A model generated the notes under the pieces. That model was not told the DNA's origin. It did no database searches and saw only the letters and a program-made list of their open reading frames with translations. A program made the position numbers and the translations under genes. 64,000 nt of DNA from Pseudomonas graminis. GTDB lineage: Bacteria; Pseudomonadota; Gammaproteobacteria; Pseudomonadales; Pseudomonadaceae. Shown here piece after piece: positions 30,643 to 39,125 of the stretch. The stretch is from positions 33,481 to 97,480 of the forward strand of contig NZ_MTSB01000020.1 of the NCBI RefSeq assembly GCF_002093745.1, in the 5' to 3' direction. Each line of letters starts with the position of its first letter. Position 1 is the stretch's first letter.

Positions 30643-31610
30643 TGCGCGTAACCTTGCAGCCGTCAGGTGCGGTGCTGGAAACCCTGCCGGGCGAGCGAAT
30701 TCTTGATGCTGCCCAGCGCCTGGGCTACGAATGCCCGCAGAGCTGTCGCAATGGCAATTGTCATGTGTGTTCGGCCTTGCTGGTCGAGGGCCGGGTGACG
30801 CAATCGGGTCAGGTGCTGGATCACGGCGAGATTCATACGTGCGTGGCCGAGCCACTGGAAGATTGCGTGGTTCTGTGGGACGGCGTGCTGGCCAAAGGCG
30901 AGCTACCGGTGCGCAGCTTTGCGTGCCAGTTGAGCGAGTGTGTCGAGGTGGGTGGCGATGTCTGGCGCGTGGGCCTGCGCGCTCCGGCAGGCAAACCGCC
31001 GCGCCACCACGCCGGGCAGTACCTGATGATCGAGCGCGAAAATGGCGAGAAGTCGGCGTTTTCCATCGCCTCACCTCCGCACAGTGGCCGTGATCTGGAA
31101 TTGCACGTGCTGGTTCGCGAAGACAGTGCGCGCAGCTTGATCGAACAGCTGCAACGCAACAAAATGGCGCGCGTCGAGCTGCCATTTGGTGATACCCACC
31201 TGGCCGAGTTGCCTGAGGGGCCATTGGTTCTGATCGCTGCCGGTACAGGGATGGCACAGATGAACAGCCTGATCGAGCACTGCCGTGCAAAGGGCTTCAA
31301 GTATCCGGTGCATCTGTATTGGGGCGTGCGGCGGCCTGACGACTTCTACCAGGTCAGCCATTGGGACGAGTGGGCGAAGCTGCCCAACCTCTTCCTGCAC
31401 AAGGTCGTCAGCGATCTGTGTGGCTGGGAAGGGCGCTGCGGTCTCCTGCACGAGGCGGTCTGCGAGGACATCAAGGACCTTTCAGCCGTGCATGTCTATG
31501 CCAGCGGCTCGCCCGCGATGATTTACGGCACGCTTGACGCCCTGGTCAGCGCGGGAATGGACGCCCATCAAATGCGCGCAGACGTGTTTGCCTACGCCCC
31601 GCGTCCATGA
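30642..31610 (+). CDS. Plant-type [2Fe-2S] ferredoxin-NAD(P)H reductase (CDP-6-deoxyglucoseen reductase-like)
   Basis: A 322-residue electron-transfer protein. The N-terminal ferredoxin domain (1-90) has Cys35, Cys40 and Cys43 (CRNGNCHVC) and a distal Cys67 (HTCVAEP). An FAD domain (100-200, RHHAGQYLMI and SAFSIAS) and an NAD(P)H domain (205-320, LVLIAAGTGMAQMNSLI) follow. This order matches AscD/RfbI-like and phenol hydroxylase reductases. It overlaps ubiD (TGATG), a linkage conserved in pseudomonads. It could deliver electrons to ubiquinone-pathway enzymes, but the true partner is not evident. Confidence 0.88.
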   Translation: MRVTLQPSGAVLETLPGERILDAAQRLGYECPQSCRNGNCHVCSALLVEGRVTQSGQVLDHGEIHTCVAEPLEDCVVLWDGVLAKGELPVRSFACQLSECVEVGGDVWRVGLRAPAGKPPRHHAGQYLMIERENGEKSAFSIASPPHSGRDLELHVLVREDSARSLIEQLQRNKMARVELPFGDTHLAELPEGPLVLIAAGTGMAQMNSLIEHCRAKGFKYPVHLYWGVRRPDDFYQVSHWDEWAKLPNLFLHKVVSDLCGWEGRCGLLHEAVCEDIKDLSAVHVYASGSPAMIYGTLDALVSAGMDAHQMRADVFAYAPRP

Positions 31611-31817
31611 CAACGGACTGACGGCGGCATGACTGGAGTGTAAATTGCTTCAACTTTTTGTAGTTTCTGGCGATGTCATTGAGTAACCAGACGATTTTTG
31701 GCAAGACAGGCCTTCGGCCTTGAGCGCGAACCGAACCACGATACCTTGATGCCGCTCACCCACGAGCGAGTCAGCGGGGCTCGGTAAAGACTGACAGTCA
31801 GCCTGTCAGGGAGGCAA

Positions 31818-32486
31818 ATGGATAATCCGGTCAACGAACTGGCCGCGGCGGTACACGACGGCCTCGGCCTGACGTACCCGCCCGTTATTGATATGGGCCC
31901 TCAGCTTACCCGCGAGCAACTGCTCGCCTCCATGAGCGCCACCATGCACAGCCACAAAGGCGGGCCGGTCTGGCTGTTCGCTTATGGTTCACTGATCTGG
32001 CGCCCCGAATGCACCGCAGTAGAAAGCCGGCGCGCGCGCGTTCACGGTTATCACCGCGGCCTCTACCTGTGGTCTCACGAACATCGCGGCACGCCGGAAG
32101 TACCGGGGCTGGTATTTGGCCTCGATCGCGGCGGCTCATGCACCGGTTTTGCCTATCGGCTGCCGGATGAATGCCTGGAAAAGTCGCTGCTGGCCTTGTG
32201 GGAGCGCGAAATGCCGTATCCCTCATACCGGCCGCATTGGCTCAATTGCCGCCTTGAAGATGGCAGAAAAGTGCAGGCGTTGGGGTTCGTACTGGAGCGG
32301 CACCTGCCCAGCTACGCGGGCAACCTGCCAGACAGCGTGTTGAGCCAGGTGCTGGCCAGTGCCAGCGGGCGTTATGGAACCACCCGCGAGTACGTTGAAC
32401 AGACGGCCAAAGCCCTGCGTAGCCACGCCATGCCAGACCTGAATCTGGAGGCGCGGCTCAAGCGCTGCAAGTCAGAGACCGCCTGA
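31818..32486 (+). CDS. chaC: ChaC-type gamma-glutamylcyclotransferase
   Basis: Degrades glutathione to 5-oxoproline and Cys-Gly in the cytoplasm. The 222-residue protein shows the family signature VWLFAYGSLIWRPE, an Arg-rich substrate region (ESRRARVHGYHRGLYLWS), and the catalytic glutamate region ALWEREMPYPSYRP. ATG 31818 follows CAGGGAGG. The stop codon directly abuts the stop of the convergent glpT (TGATCA), so there is no spacer at all. Confidence 0.93.
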   Translation: MDNPVNELAAAVHDGLGLTYPPVIDMGPQLTREQLLASMSATMHSHKGGPVWLFAYGSLIWRPECTAVESRRARVHGYHRGLYLWSHEHRGTPEVPGLVFGLDRGGSCTGFAYRLPDECLEKSLLALWEREMPYPSYRPHWLNCRLEDGRKVQALGFVLERHLPSYAGNLPDSVLSQVLASASGRYGTTREYVEQTAKALRSHAMPDLNLEARLKRCKSETA

Positions 32487-33836
32487 TCAGCCTTTGTTGT
32501 CGCGGGACGTGCTGGCGACTTGTTTGTGCCGCAGCGTCGGCGCCAGGAACACCATCGCCAGAATGCACGCGCCGATCAACAGCACGAAGCCGCCATCCCA
32601 GCCGAAGTGGTCAACGGTGTAACCCATCGCAGCGCTGGCCGCGACCGAGCCGCCCAGGTAGCCGAACAGGCCGGTGAACCCGGCCGCCGTGCCTGCAGCT
32701 TTCTTCGGCGCCAGTTCCAGCGCCTGCAAGCCGATCAGCATCACCGGACCGTAGATCAGGAAGCCGATGGACACCAGTGCGATCATGTCGACGGTCGGGT
32801 TGCCTTCAGGGTTCAGCCAGTACACCAGCGTGGCGATGGTCACCAGAAACATGAACACCATGCCGGTCAGGCCGCGGTTGCCCTTGAAGATCTTGTCCGA
32901 CATCCAGCCGCACAGCAGCGTGCCCGGAATGCCTGCCCACTCGTAAAGGAAGTAAGCCCACGAAGTCTTGTCGACCGTGAAGTGCTTGGCTTCTTTCAGG
33001 TAGGTCGGTGCCCAGTCCAGTACGCCGTAGCGCAACAGGTAGACGAACACGTTGGCCATCGCGATGTACCACAGGAATTTATTGCGCAGCACGTATTTGA
33101 CGAAGATTTCCTTGGCGCTGAATTCCTCTTCATGGCTCGCATCGTAGCCTTCCGGGTAATCGTTCTTATAGTCCTCGATGGGCGGCAGGCCCACGGACTG
33201 TGGCGTATCGCGCATGGTGGCAAACGCAAATACCGCCACCAGCAACGCCACCGCCGCCGGCACGTAAAACGCGGCGTGCCAGTCATTGGTCCAGCCCATG
33301 CCGAGCAGAAACAGCGGACCAATCAGGCCGCCGCCGACGTTGTGCGCCACGTTCCACACCGACACCACGCCGCCGCGTTCTTTCTGTGACCACCAGTGGA
33401 CCATCGTCCGCCCGCTCGGCGGCCAGCCCATGCCCTGGGCCCAGCCATTGATGAACAACAGCACGAACATGATCGTGACGCTGGACGTTGCCCAAGGCGC
33501 AAACCCGAAAATGAACATGATCCCGGCAGAAACCAATAGCCCGAAGGGCAGGAAGTAGCGCGGGTTAGAGCGGTCTGAAACGATCCCCATAAGGAATTTC
33601 GACAGGCCATAGGCAATCGCGATGGCCGACATCGCCAAACCCAACTGACCACGCGTGTAGCCTTCGTCGATCAGATACGGCATCGCCAGCGAGAAATTCT
33701 TGCGCAGCAGGTAGTAACCGGCGTAACCGATAAAGATGCCTGCGAAGATCTGCCAGCGCAGACGACGATAGGTGCTGTCGACCTTTTCTTCGGGAAGGGG
33801 TGTCTGGTGCCTGGCGGGACGGAAAAAACCAAACAT
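32487..33836 (-). CDS. glpT: Glycerol-3-phosphate transporter GlpT
   Basis: Organophosphate:phosphate antiporter of the MFS, 449 residues and 12 membrane helices. The phosphate-binding arginine is in [14 protein letters not shown], and the family motif [13 protein letters not shown] is intact. It imports glycerol-3-phosphate and is the usual entry route for fosfomycin. ATG 33836 follows CAGGAGCATCTCC. A GlpR-like element lies upstream. Confidence 0.95.
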   Translation of the reverse strand: MFGFFRPARHQTPLPEEKVDSTYRRLRWQIFAGIFIGYAGYYLLRKNFSLAMPYLIDEGYTRGQLGLAMSAIAIAYGLSKFLMGIVSDRSNPRYFLPFGLLVSAGIMFIFGFAPWATSSVTIMFVLLFINGWAQGMGWPPSGRTMVHWWSQKERGGVVSVWNVAHNVGGGLIGPLFLLGMGWTNDWHAAFYVPAAVALLVAVFAFATMRDTPQSVGLPPIEDYKNDYPEGYDASHEEEFSAKEIFVKYVLRNKFLWYIAMANVFVYLLRYGVLDWAPTYLKEAKHFTVDKTSWAYFLYEWAGIPGTLLCGWMSDKIFKGNRGLTGMVFMFLVTIATLVYWLNPEGNPTVDMIALVSIGFLIYGPVMLIGLQALELAPKKAAGTAAGFTGLFGYLGGSVAASAAMGYTVDHFGWDGGFVLLIGACILAMVFLAPTLRHKQVASTSRDNKG

Positions 33837-33860
33837 GGAGATGCTCCTGATTATTGTTTT

Positions 33861-33877
33861 TTTGCGAAAGCGAATAT
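33861..33877 (-). promoter_or_regulatory. Possible GlpR operator upstream of glpT
   Basis: On the minus strand ATATTCGCTTTCGCAAA resembles the TTCG-TTTTCG core of glycerol-phosphate regulon operators and lies 25-41 nt before the glpT start. Match by eye only; the rest of the 271-nt gap 33837-34107 shows nothing recognisable. Confidence 0.3.
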
Positions 33878-34107
33878 TACATTTTCATTACAGAAAAAAG
33901 CAGTGCCTCCGGGCTGATTCTTTGTAGGAATCGCGGACGTTTGCCTGTTCTTTTATGAACATTTGACACCTGTTTGTTTGTGTTTCAAGAGTTTGGGATC
34001 GGTCCTACAGCCTTCTCGGAAGCCATGCGCTGACTGGCCCGCGGACAGGCTTTTACCATCGTTGGCATTGCGCCGCCGGGGCGCACTCAGACGATGAGCC
34101 ACCCAAC

Positions 34108-34755
34108 ATGAGAATTCACGTATTCACGATTGCCGCAGCGCTGGCCCCGCCTGTCAGCGCAGCAGAGTCCTTTCTGGTGCCCGTCTACACACCGACACCG
34201 GTGTTTCCCGCTGAACTGATCAAAACCCGCTATGCAGGAAAAGTCCGCGCACAGCTGTGGATAAAGTCCGATGGGCAGGTTCGCGAAGTCAGGGCCATCG
34301 AGAGCGGGCATCCACAACTTTCCAGATCGGTGGAGCAGACACTTCGCCAGTGGCGCTACAAACCCTGGATCGGAACCGTCGGCGCGCCGCCACAGACCAC
34401 GATTACCGTTCCGGTCATTTTCGGCTCCCACGGCTACCGGCGTTTCAACACCGAAGTGACCGTCGGTCTTGGCAACATCCGTTGCGGCTATCTTAATCAC
34501 GAGGTGAAGTCTATCCGGCAGGAAGAGCCTTTGAGCAAGGTCGATGTGTTCTGGTACACCGGGCAGGTTCTGTTCGGCAGCCATGTTGCCCACCAGCGCA
34601 GCGAGCCCCAACGCAAGGCGTTGCTTGAATTGCTCGGAACGTCGATACCTGCGGTAGTGAGCAACTGCAGAAGCAATCCTGACCACCGTTATGGGGATTA
34701 CCTCCCTACGCCAGTCAAGGTGTTGATGGTGGGGCTGGCTGAGGGCGGCGAATGA
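34108..34755 (+). CDS. Secreted TonB-C-terminal-like protein, paralogue 1
   Basis: A 215-residue exported protein: a signal peptide ends VSAA before ESFLVPVYTPTPVFP. Residues 27-110 match the TonB C-terminal domain pattern (PTPVFPAELIKTRYAGKVRAQLWI; SVEQTLRQWRYKPW), normally the part that contacts TonB-dependent receptors, but there is no membrane anchor or proline-rich spacer. The last 60 residues (KALLELLGTSIPAVVSNC ... YGDYLPTPV) form a second region shared with the next gene. The two genes overlap by four bases. Function unknown. Confidence 0.7.
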   Translation: MRIHVFTIAAALAPPVSAAESFLVPVYTPTPVFPAELIKTRYAGKVRAQLWIKSDGQVREVRAIESGHPQLSRSVEQTLRQWRYKPWIGTVGAPPQTTITVPVIFGSHGYRRFNTEVTVGLGNIRCGYLNHEVKSIRQEEPLSKVDVFWYTGQVLFGSHVAHQRSEPQRKALLELLGTSIPAVVSNCRSNPDHRYGDYLPTPVKVLMVGLAEGGE

Positions 34756-35387
34756 GCCGCGTGCTTGGTGTGATTGTGCTTGCGGGCTTGCTTTCGGCGG
34801 GCGCAGCACAAGCGTTGCCGTCGTATCCAGTGCCGTTGTATATGCCGGAGCCGGACTATCCGGCGTCGATGCGTTATGTCTTGGTAAAAAACAGTGTCAC
34901 CGTCAGGATTTTCATTCAGGCCGATGGAGGCGTGCGCTTTCTTGAAGTGCGGGGGGCAACTGATCCGAGGTTCATCAGCCTGACCCGAAGTGCTGTTGAA
35001 CAATGGACCTTTGAGCCCTGGGAGCCACCGGACTCTCATCCCGAGGGCGAAGCAGTCACGGTCACGTTTACCTTCACAGGGCGACCACACACCAACCCGC
35101 CGCTGACATCCAATACCGAGCTGAAGCAGGAGTTGTGCTGGCAGCTGAACAGAGAAATGTTCGAGGGTCGCAGAGGGAGCAAGGACGTCAAGCCGGACGT
35201 GCTAATGCGAACAGAGCTGTACCTGTCGAGCGGTCCGGTCATAGAGCAATTCCTTACTCTGGACGAGCGTCAGGCACTGGTTCTTGAACTGCTGGAGGCG
35301 ACGCCGGGCATTATCGCCCAATGCCAAAAGAATCCGATGCGCAAGTACGTGGATTATTTGCCGGAGAATGTGAGGCGCGCGTTGTAG
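34752..35387 (+). CDS. Secreted TonB-C-terminal-like protein, paralogue 2
   Basis: A 211-residue protein built like its neighbour: signal peptide (ending AQA before LPSYPVPLYMPEPDYP), a TonB-C-like domain (NSVTVRIFIQADGGVRFLEV; AVEQWTFEPWEPP) and a C-terminal region (LVLELLEATPGIIAQCQKNP ... YVDYLPENV) that aligns with paralogue 1. ATG 34752 overlaps the previous stop (ATGA). A tandem duplication followed by divergence is the simplest origin. Periplasmic; partner unknown. Confidence 0.7.
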   Translation: MSRVLGVIVLAGLLSAGAAQALPSYPVPLYMPEPDYPASMRYVLVKNSVTVRIFIQADGGVRFLEVRGATDPRFISLTRSAVEQWTFEPWEPPDSHPEGEAVTVTFTFTGRPHTNPPLTSNTELKQELCWQLNREMFEGRRGSKDVKPDVLMRTELYLSSGPVIEQFLTLDERQALVLELLEATPGIIAQCQKNPMRKYVDYLPENVRRAL

Positions 35388-35556
35388 GAAGGGGGCAGCG
35401 AAGTGCCGGGACCAAAGCCATTTCAGAATGCAGCCCTACTTTGCTCGCCGGCCGCTGCCGAAGTACCCTCCAATAAAAAAGGCGACACGAGCAGTATGAG
35501 GATTTTTTCTCGGCGCGCACAAAGCGTCAGTCATGGATACCTTGAGCGCCGCGCAC

Positions 35557-35581
35557 GTGTGGGAGTGAGCTTGCTCACGAA
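35557..35581. repeat. Degenerate REP in the 35388-35831 gap
   Basis: GTGTGGGAGTGAGCTTGCTCACGA is a REP of the GTGGGAG family with an altered stem. A diverged inverse, GGCTCGCTCCCGCAGG, sits near 35786-35801. The 444-nt gap shows no convincing gene; an open frame across it translates the repeat itself. Confidence 0.65.
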
Positions 35582-35831
35582 GAGGTCGGTGCAGCCAGTG
35601 AAAATCTCACAGACATCTTTCGTTCCGAACGCGTCAGTAGGAGTGCCTTTCTCAGGGCTCCGCGTCACCATTCGCGCCATGACGCATTTGATGCACAGTG
35701 CCCAGAAATGCATGAACGAGCATTGGAACAAAAGGATTTTGCTGCCCTATAAATACGCCTTCGGGAGCAAGCGAAGCGTCGCCCGGCTCGCTCCCGCAGG
35801 TCAGGTAATTTCGCATGCTTTCGAGTGAGCT

Positions 35832-36815
35832 TCAGGTCTTGCCAACCAAAACCACCACCTTCCCCACTGCCAGCCTCCCACCCAACAAATCAATCGCCTC
35901 CCCAGCCCGCTCCAGCGGATAAACCGTCGACACCAGCGGTTTCAATTTTCCTTCCTCAAACCACGCAAACAGCTGATTGAAGTTCGCCGCATTATCGTGT
36001 GGTTGCCGCTGAGCAAACGAGCCCCAGAACACGCCGACCACCGAAGCCCCCTTGAGCAGGGTCAGGTTGACGGGCAGTTCTGGAATGCGGCCGCTGGCGA
36101 AGCCGACGACCAGCAGGCGGCCGTTCCAGGCGATGGCGCGGATGGCCTGGTCGAAGAGGTCGCCACCGACCGGGTCGTAGATCACGTCGGCGCCGTTGCC
36201 ATTGGTGAGGCGTTTGATTTCGTCCTTGAGGCTGGTCTCGCTGTAGTTGATGAGTTCGTCTGCGCCAGCGTTTCGGGCGACTTCCAGTTTTTCGGCGCTG
36301 CTGGCGGCGGCGATGACGCGCGCGCCCAGGGCTTTACCGATTTCGACGGCGGCCAGGCCGACGCCTCCGGAGGCGCCCAGCACCAGCAGGGTTTCGCCGG
36401 GTTGCAGGTTGGCGCGCTGTTTAAGCGCATGCATGGAGGTGCCGTAGGTCATGCTGAACGCGGCGGCGGTGGTGAAGTCCATGCTTTCCGGGATCGGCAG
36501 CACGTTGTACTGCGGCACGGCGACCTGCTCGGCGAAGCTGCCCCAGCCAGTGAGGGCCATGACGCGATCGCCGGGTTTGAGGTGAGTGACTTTTTCACCC
36601 ACTGCCGATACCACACCGGCTGCTTCGCCGCCCGGCGAGAACGGGAAGGGCGGTTTGAACTGGTATTTGCCTTCGATGATCAGCGTGTCGGGAAAGTTGA
36701 CCCCGGCCGCGCGCACATCAAGGAGGATTTCGTTCTTTTTGATCTCGGGGCCGGGCACTTCTTCGAGCACCAGCGTGCTGGCGGGGCCGAAGGCTTTGCA
36801 TAACAGGGCTTTCAT
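35832..36815 (-). CDS. NADPH:quinone reductase family protein (zinc-independent MDR)
   Basis: A 327-residue medium-chain dehydrogenase/reductase of the quinone oxidoreductase branch. It has the substrate domain (AAGVNFPDTLIIEGKYQF, FPFSPGGEAAGVV), the NADPH loop LVLGASGGVGLAAVEIGKALG, and no catalytic-zinc ligands. Cytoplasmic; reduces quinones or alpha,beta-unsaturated carbonyls. ATG 36815 (MKALLCKAFG) is the family start; the in-frame extension to 36902 has no support. It lies in the same order relative to glpT as in other pseudomonads. Confidence 0.92.
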   Translation of the reverse strand: MKALLCKAFGPASTLVLEEVPGPEIKKNEILLDVRAAGVNFPDTLIIEGKYQFKPPFPFSPGGEAAGVVSAVGEKVTHLKPGDRVMALTGWGSFAEQVAVPQYNVLPIPESMDFTTAAAFSMTYGTSMHALKQRANLQPGETLLVLGASGGVGLAAVEIGKALGARVIAAASSAEKLEVARNAGADELINYSETSLKDEIKRLTNGNGADVIYDPVGGDLFDQAIRAIAWNGRLLVVGFASGRIPELPVNLTLLKGASVVGVFWGSFAQRQPHDNAANFNQLFAWFEEGKLKPLVSTVYPLERAGEAIDLLGGRLAVGKVVVLVGKT

Positions 36816-36945
36816 CGGGCTATTCCTTTTCCGGTAATGGCCGATAAAGTCAGTTAAGCGGGTTCCCGGGTCAACAAGCATGACCCTGCCTGATAAGCAC
36901 ACATAAGCTGTAAGCTACGTGGCAAACCGTATTAAGGAGTGGACT

Positions 36946-37350
36946 GTGAAAGCGTGGATTCTGATGTTGCTGGCCTTGTCATTGCCCGTCATGGCGCAGG
37001 AAGAAGCCAAGGAAGAAGGTCCGCCTAAAGCGGCTTATGTTTCGCTGACGCCTCCGTTCGTGGGCAATTATGCGCTGGATGGCGGCCCTAAACTGCGCGT
37101 CTACAAGGCTGACATTTCCCTGCGTGTGACCGGCGCCGACGCCGAGGCTGCCGTGAAACGCAATGACGCGTTGATCCGCAATCAACTCGTGGCGCTGTTT
37201 ACCCAGCAGACCGTCGAGTCCATGAGCAGCGCCGAGGCGAAGGAAAATATTCGTCAGGAAGCGCTCAAACAGGTTCAGCGAGTGATGAACGACGAAGAAG
37301 GCAAGCCGGTCGTCGATGACTTGTTGTTCAACAACTTCATCGTTCAATAA
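36946..37350 (+). CDS. FliL-like exported protein
   Basis: A 134-residue protein with a signal peptide or N-terminal anchor (MKAWILMLLALSLPVMAQ) and a FliL-type periplasmic domain: PFVGNYALDGGPKLRVYKADISLRV is broken as PFVGNYALDG and LRVYKADISLRV, then RNDALIRNQLVALFTQQT and a LFNNFIVQ end. FliL is a flagellar basal-body factor near the stator; this copy is outside any flagellar cluster, so a flagellar role is not assured. The GTG at 36946 follows TAAGGAG at ideal spacing; a GTG at 36919 precedes that site and is rejected. Confidence 0.82.
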   Translation: MKAWILMLLALSLPVMAQEEAKEEGPPKAAYVSLTPPFVGNYALDGGPKLRVYKADISLRVTGADAEAAVKRNDALIRNQLVALFTQQTVESMSSAEAKENIRQEALKQVQRVMNDEEGKPVVDDLLFNNFIVQ

Positions 37351-37356
37351 CGCTCT

Positions 37357-37806
37357 TCAGCGCAGTGCCAGAATCGCCGCCCATTGTTCGGCGGTGACGG
37401 GCATGACTGACAGTCGACTGCCTTTCTGCACCAGCGGCAGTTGTTCCAGCGGGGTTTGCTGTTTCAGATAACCCAGCTCCAGCACGTTCTTGAAGCTCTC
37501 CACAGACTCGACGTCGATGGCGCTCCACGGATTCTTTTCCGCAGTGGCCTTGGCGTCGTGATAGTGACTGTCGGGGTCAAGGGCGGTGGGATCAGGATAA
37601 GCCGCTCGGGCGATTTTCCCGATGCCGGCAATGCCCGGTTCAGGGCAACTGGAATGGTAGAAAAAGAATTCGTCTCCCTCGCTCATGGCCCTGAGGAAGT
37701 TACGTGCCTGGTAATTGCGGACACCGTCCCAGCGCGCACGGCCCAGTCGTTGCAGGTCGCTGATCGAGAATTCGTCAGGCTCGGACTTCATCAGCCAATA
37801 GGCCAT
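37357..37806 (-). CDS. EVE-domain (PUA-like) protein
   Basis: A 149-residue protein consisting of one EVE domain: AYWLMKSEPDEFSISDL, WDGVRNYQARNFLR, EFFFYHSSCPEPGIAGIG. EVE domains are PUA-like folds that bind modified nucleotides in DNA or RNA; the housekeeping members are of unknown function. It converges on the FliL-like gene with a six-base gap. ATG 37806 begins the conserved domain; the 18-residue upstream extension is unsupported. Confidence 0.9.
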   Translation of the reverse strand: MAYWLMKSEPDEFSISDLQRLGRARWDGVRNYQARNFLRAMSEGDEFFFYHSSCPEPGIAGIGKIARAAYPDPTALDPDSHYHDAKATAEKNPWSAIDVESVESFKNVLELGYLKQQTPLEQLPLVQKGSRLSVMPVTAEQWAAILALR

Positions 37807-37999
37807 CGTGGTGCTCCAGAGGCAGAAAGTTTCACAGTGGTGAAGAAAGTTGTATGACAAACCGACAGTCGGCTCGCGCCACTATTTGCGTACTGGTTCA
37901 CGTTACCGCAAAATGCCGACCTTTCAAGTTCCACACTGCTGCACGGTTCTCAAGTAACCGATGCGGACGGTGTATTGATTTGCCTAAGGAGGGCAGTCA

Positions 38000-38152
38000 T
38001 TGAAGCGCAAGCCTGATTTACTCTGGATTCTGGTTATTTTGTTTGGCTTGGGCGTCGTGACAACGGGTTATGCGCAGAGCTTGTGGACCAGCAAGGACGA
38101 CACGCCTGTAGAGATCACTCAGCAACAGCAGAAAATTCCCGGCAGGCATTAA
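38000..38152 (+). CDS. Small single-pass membrane protein, 50 residues
   Basis: A TTG start at 38000 follows a near-perfect ribosome binding site, AAGGAGGG (37986-37993), at six bases. The product begins MKRKPDLLWILVILFGLG, has one membrane helix (8-25) with a basic N-terminus (inside) and a polar tail (TSKDDTPVEITQQQQKIPGRH, outer side). The strong ribosome binding site, the positive-inside pattern and a stop just before ygfA's end make it a real gene despite the rare start. I believe similar small proteins occur at this position in other pseudomonads, but cannot check. Function unknown. Confidence 0.72.
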   Translation: MKRKPDLLWILVILFGLGVVTTGYAQSLWTSKDDTPVEITQQQQKIPGRH

Positions 38153-38222
38153 GCGCTGTCGATGCTCTGATCGTTGAACGCCACACGATCAGAGTGCGCT
38201 CTTCAGATACCCGTCCTCAAAA

Positions 38223-38828
38223 TCACTCATTCAGATACCAATGCCTGTCCGATACCGTGCCATGCAGCGGTACGTCCCAACTGGCCTGCGCCAATCGATC
38301 CACTTTCTGACATTCGTGAGCCAGCCCTAGCAGAACGGGTTTGCGCCAGGTTTTTCTGCGTGCCAGATACGCCAGGCTGCGGTCATAGAAGCCGCCGCCC
38401 ATGCCAAGGCGACCGCCTTGATCATCAAAACCTACCAGTGGCAACAGAACCAGGTCGAGTGCCCACACCTTGCGTTGCTTCGCACGGTTGATGCGTGGCT
38501 CGGGGATACGAAAACGGTTGGGGATGAACCGCTCGCCGGGCCGCACGCGCTGGAACACCATGCGGGTGCGGGGCCATGCGTTGAGCACCGGGAGGTAAGT
38601 CGCCTTGCCACGACGTTGTGCTTCACGCAGCAACAGGCGCGGGTCGATCTCGCCATCCATCGGCAGGTACAGCGAGACATGCCGGGCGCGCCGAAACAGC
38701 GGATGCTGCGCCAATTGGTGGAAGAGGCCACGAGCGGCCATACGTTGCTGGACGTTGCTCAGCGACCTGCGCGCCATGCGTAGCTGACGGCGCAGTTGCG
38801 GGCGTGTGAGTGATTGGGCGCTGATCAT
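38223..38828 (-). CDS. ygfA: 5-formyltetrahydrofolate cyclo-ligase family protein
   Basis: Converts 5-formyl-THF to 5,10-methenyl-THF with ATP. From ATG 38828 it is 201 residues: TRPQLRRQLRMARRSL at the start, VSLYLPMDGEIDPRLLL, and the signature LVLLPLVGFDDQGGRLGMGGGFYDRSLA in shorter pieces (LVLLPLVGFD; GRLGMGGGFYDRSL). It lies directly downstream of 6S RNA, the conserved gammaproteobacterial arrangement, and may be cotranscribed with it. The frame extends to 38882 at the foot of a hairpin; the shorter start is preferred, but neither has a clear ribosome binding site. Confidence 0.92.
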   Translation of the reverse strand: MISAQSLTRPQLRRQLRMARRSLSNVQQRMAARGLFHQLAQHPLFRRARHVSLYLPMDGEIDPRLLLREAQRRGKATYLPVLNAWPRTRMVFQRVRPGERFIPNRFRIPEPRINRAKQRKVWALDLVLLPLVGFDDQGGRLGMGGGFYDRSLAYLARRKTWRKPVLLGLAHECQKVDRLAQASWDVPLHGTVSDRHWYLNE

Positions 38829-38879
38829 GAGAGAGAGGTCATGCAGGCTGATCCGAGGTTGAAACCAGAGCTGGATCGT

Positions 38880-38906
38880 CATTGCCAGACAGGCCGTCTG
38901 GCAATG
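38880..38906 (-). other. Perfect hairpin between 6S RNA and ygfA
   Basis: CATTGCCAGAC and GTCTGGCAATG pair perfectly (11 bp) around AGGCC. It begins about 9 nt beyond the 6S RNA 3' end. No T-run follows, so it could be a processing signal or partial terminator for the dual 6S RNA-ygfA transcript. Confidence 0.6.
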
Positions 38907-38914
38907 TATTGAAT

Positions 38915-39095
38915 ATGGACTCCCCGACGAACCGCTGTCGGTTTAGCCCTTGAACCCGAAAGTTCAAGGTGGAGATTGCAGGAGGTTTTAAGGCTTTCCG
39001 TCTAGCGGACATGCACACCAACCCCAACGTGCAACCCCCGTGGTTGTGCGTATCGGCTCAGGGACATGACCGACTGGCAAGCACTCCAGGGAGCG
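38915..39095 (-). ncRNA. ssrS: 6S RNA
   Basis: About 180 nt on the minus strand that mimic an open promoter and sequester sigma70 RNA polymerase. Conserved blocks in order: GTCCCTGAGCCGATA, GGTTGGTGTGCATG, AAGCCTTAAAAC, CACCTTGAAC...GGGTTCAAGGGCTA, and GGGGAGTCC at the 3' end, all as in E. coli 6S. The 5' CTCCC pairs with the 3' GGGGAG to close the long stem. A TATACT -10 box at 39101-39106 puts the start near 39094. Location between zapA and ygfA is diagnostic. Ends are estimated to a few bases. Confidence 0.93.
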
Positions 39096-39125
39096 GCGCA
39101 AGTATACAGAAATGCCCCGCAATAA

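Noticed and set aside
35403..35828. 141-codon open frame between the TonB-C-like pair and the quinone reductase
   Set aside because: It reads through a REP element and degenerate repeat sequence and has no ribosome binding site or domain.
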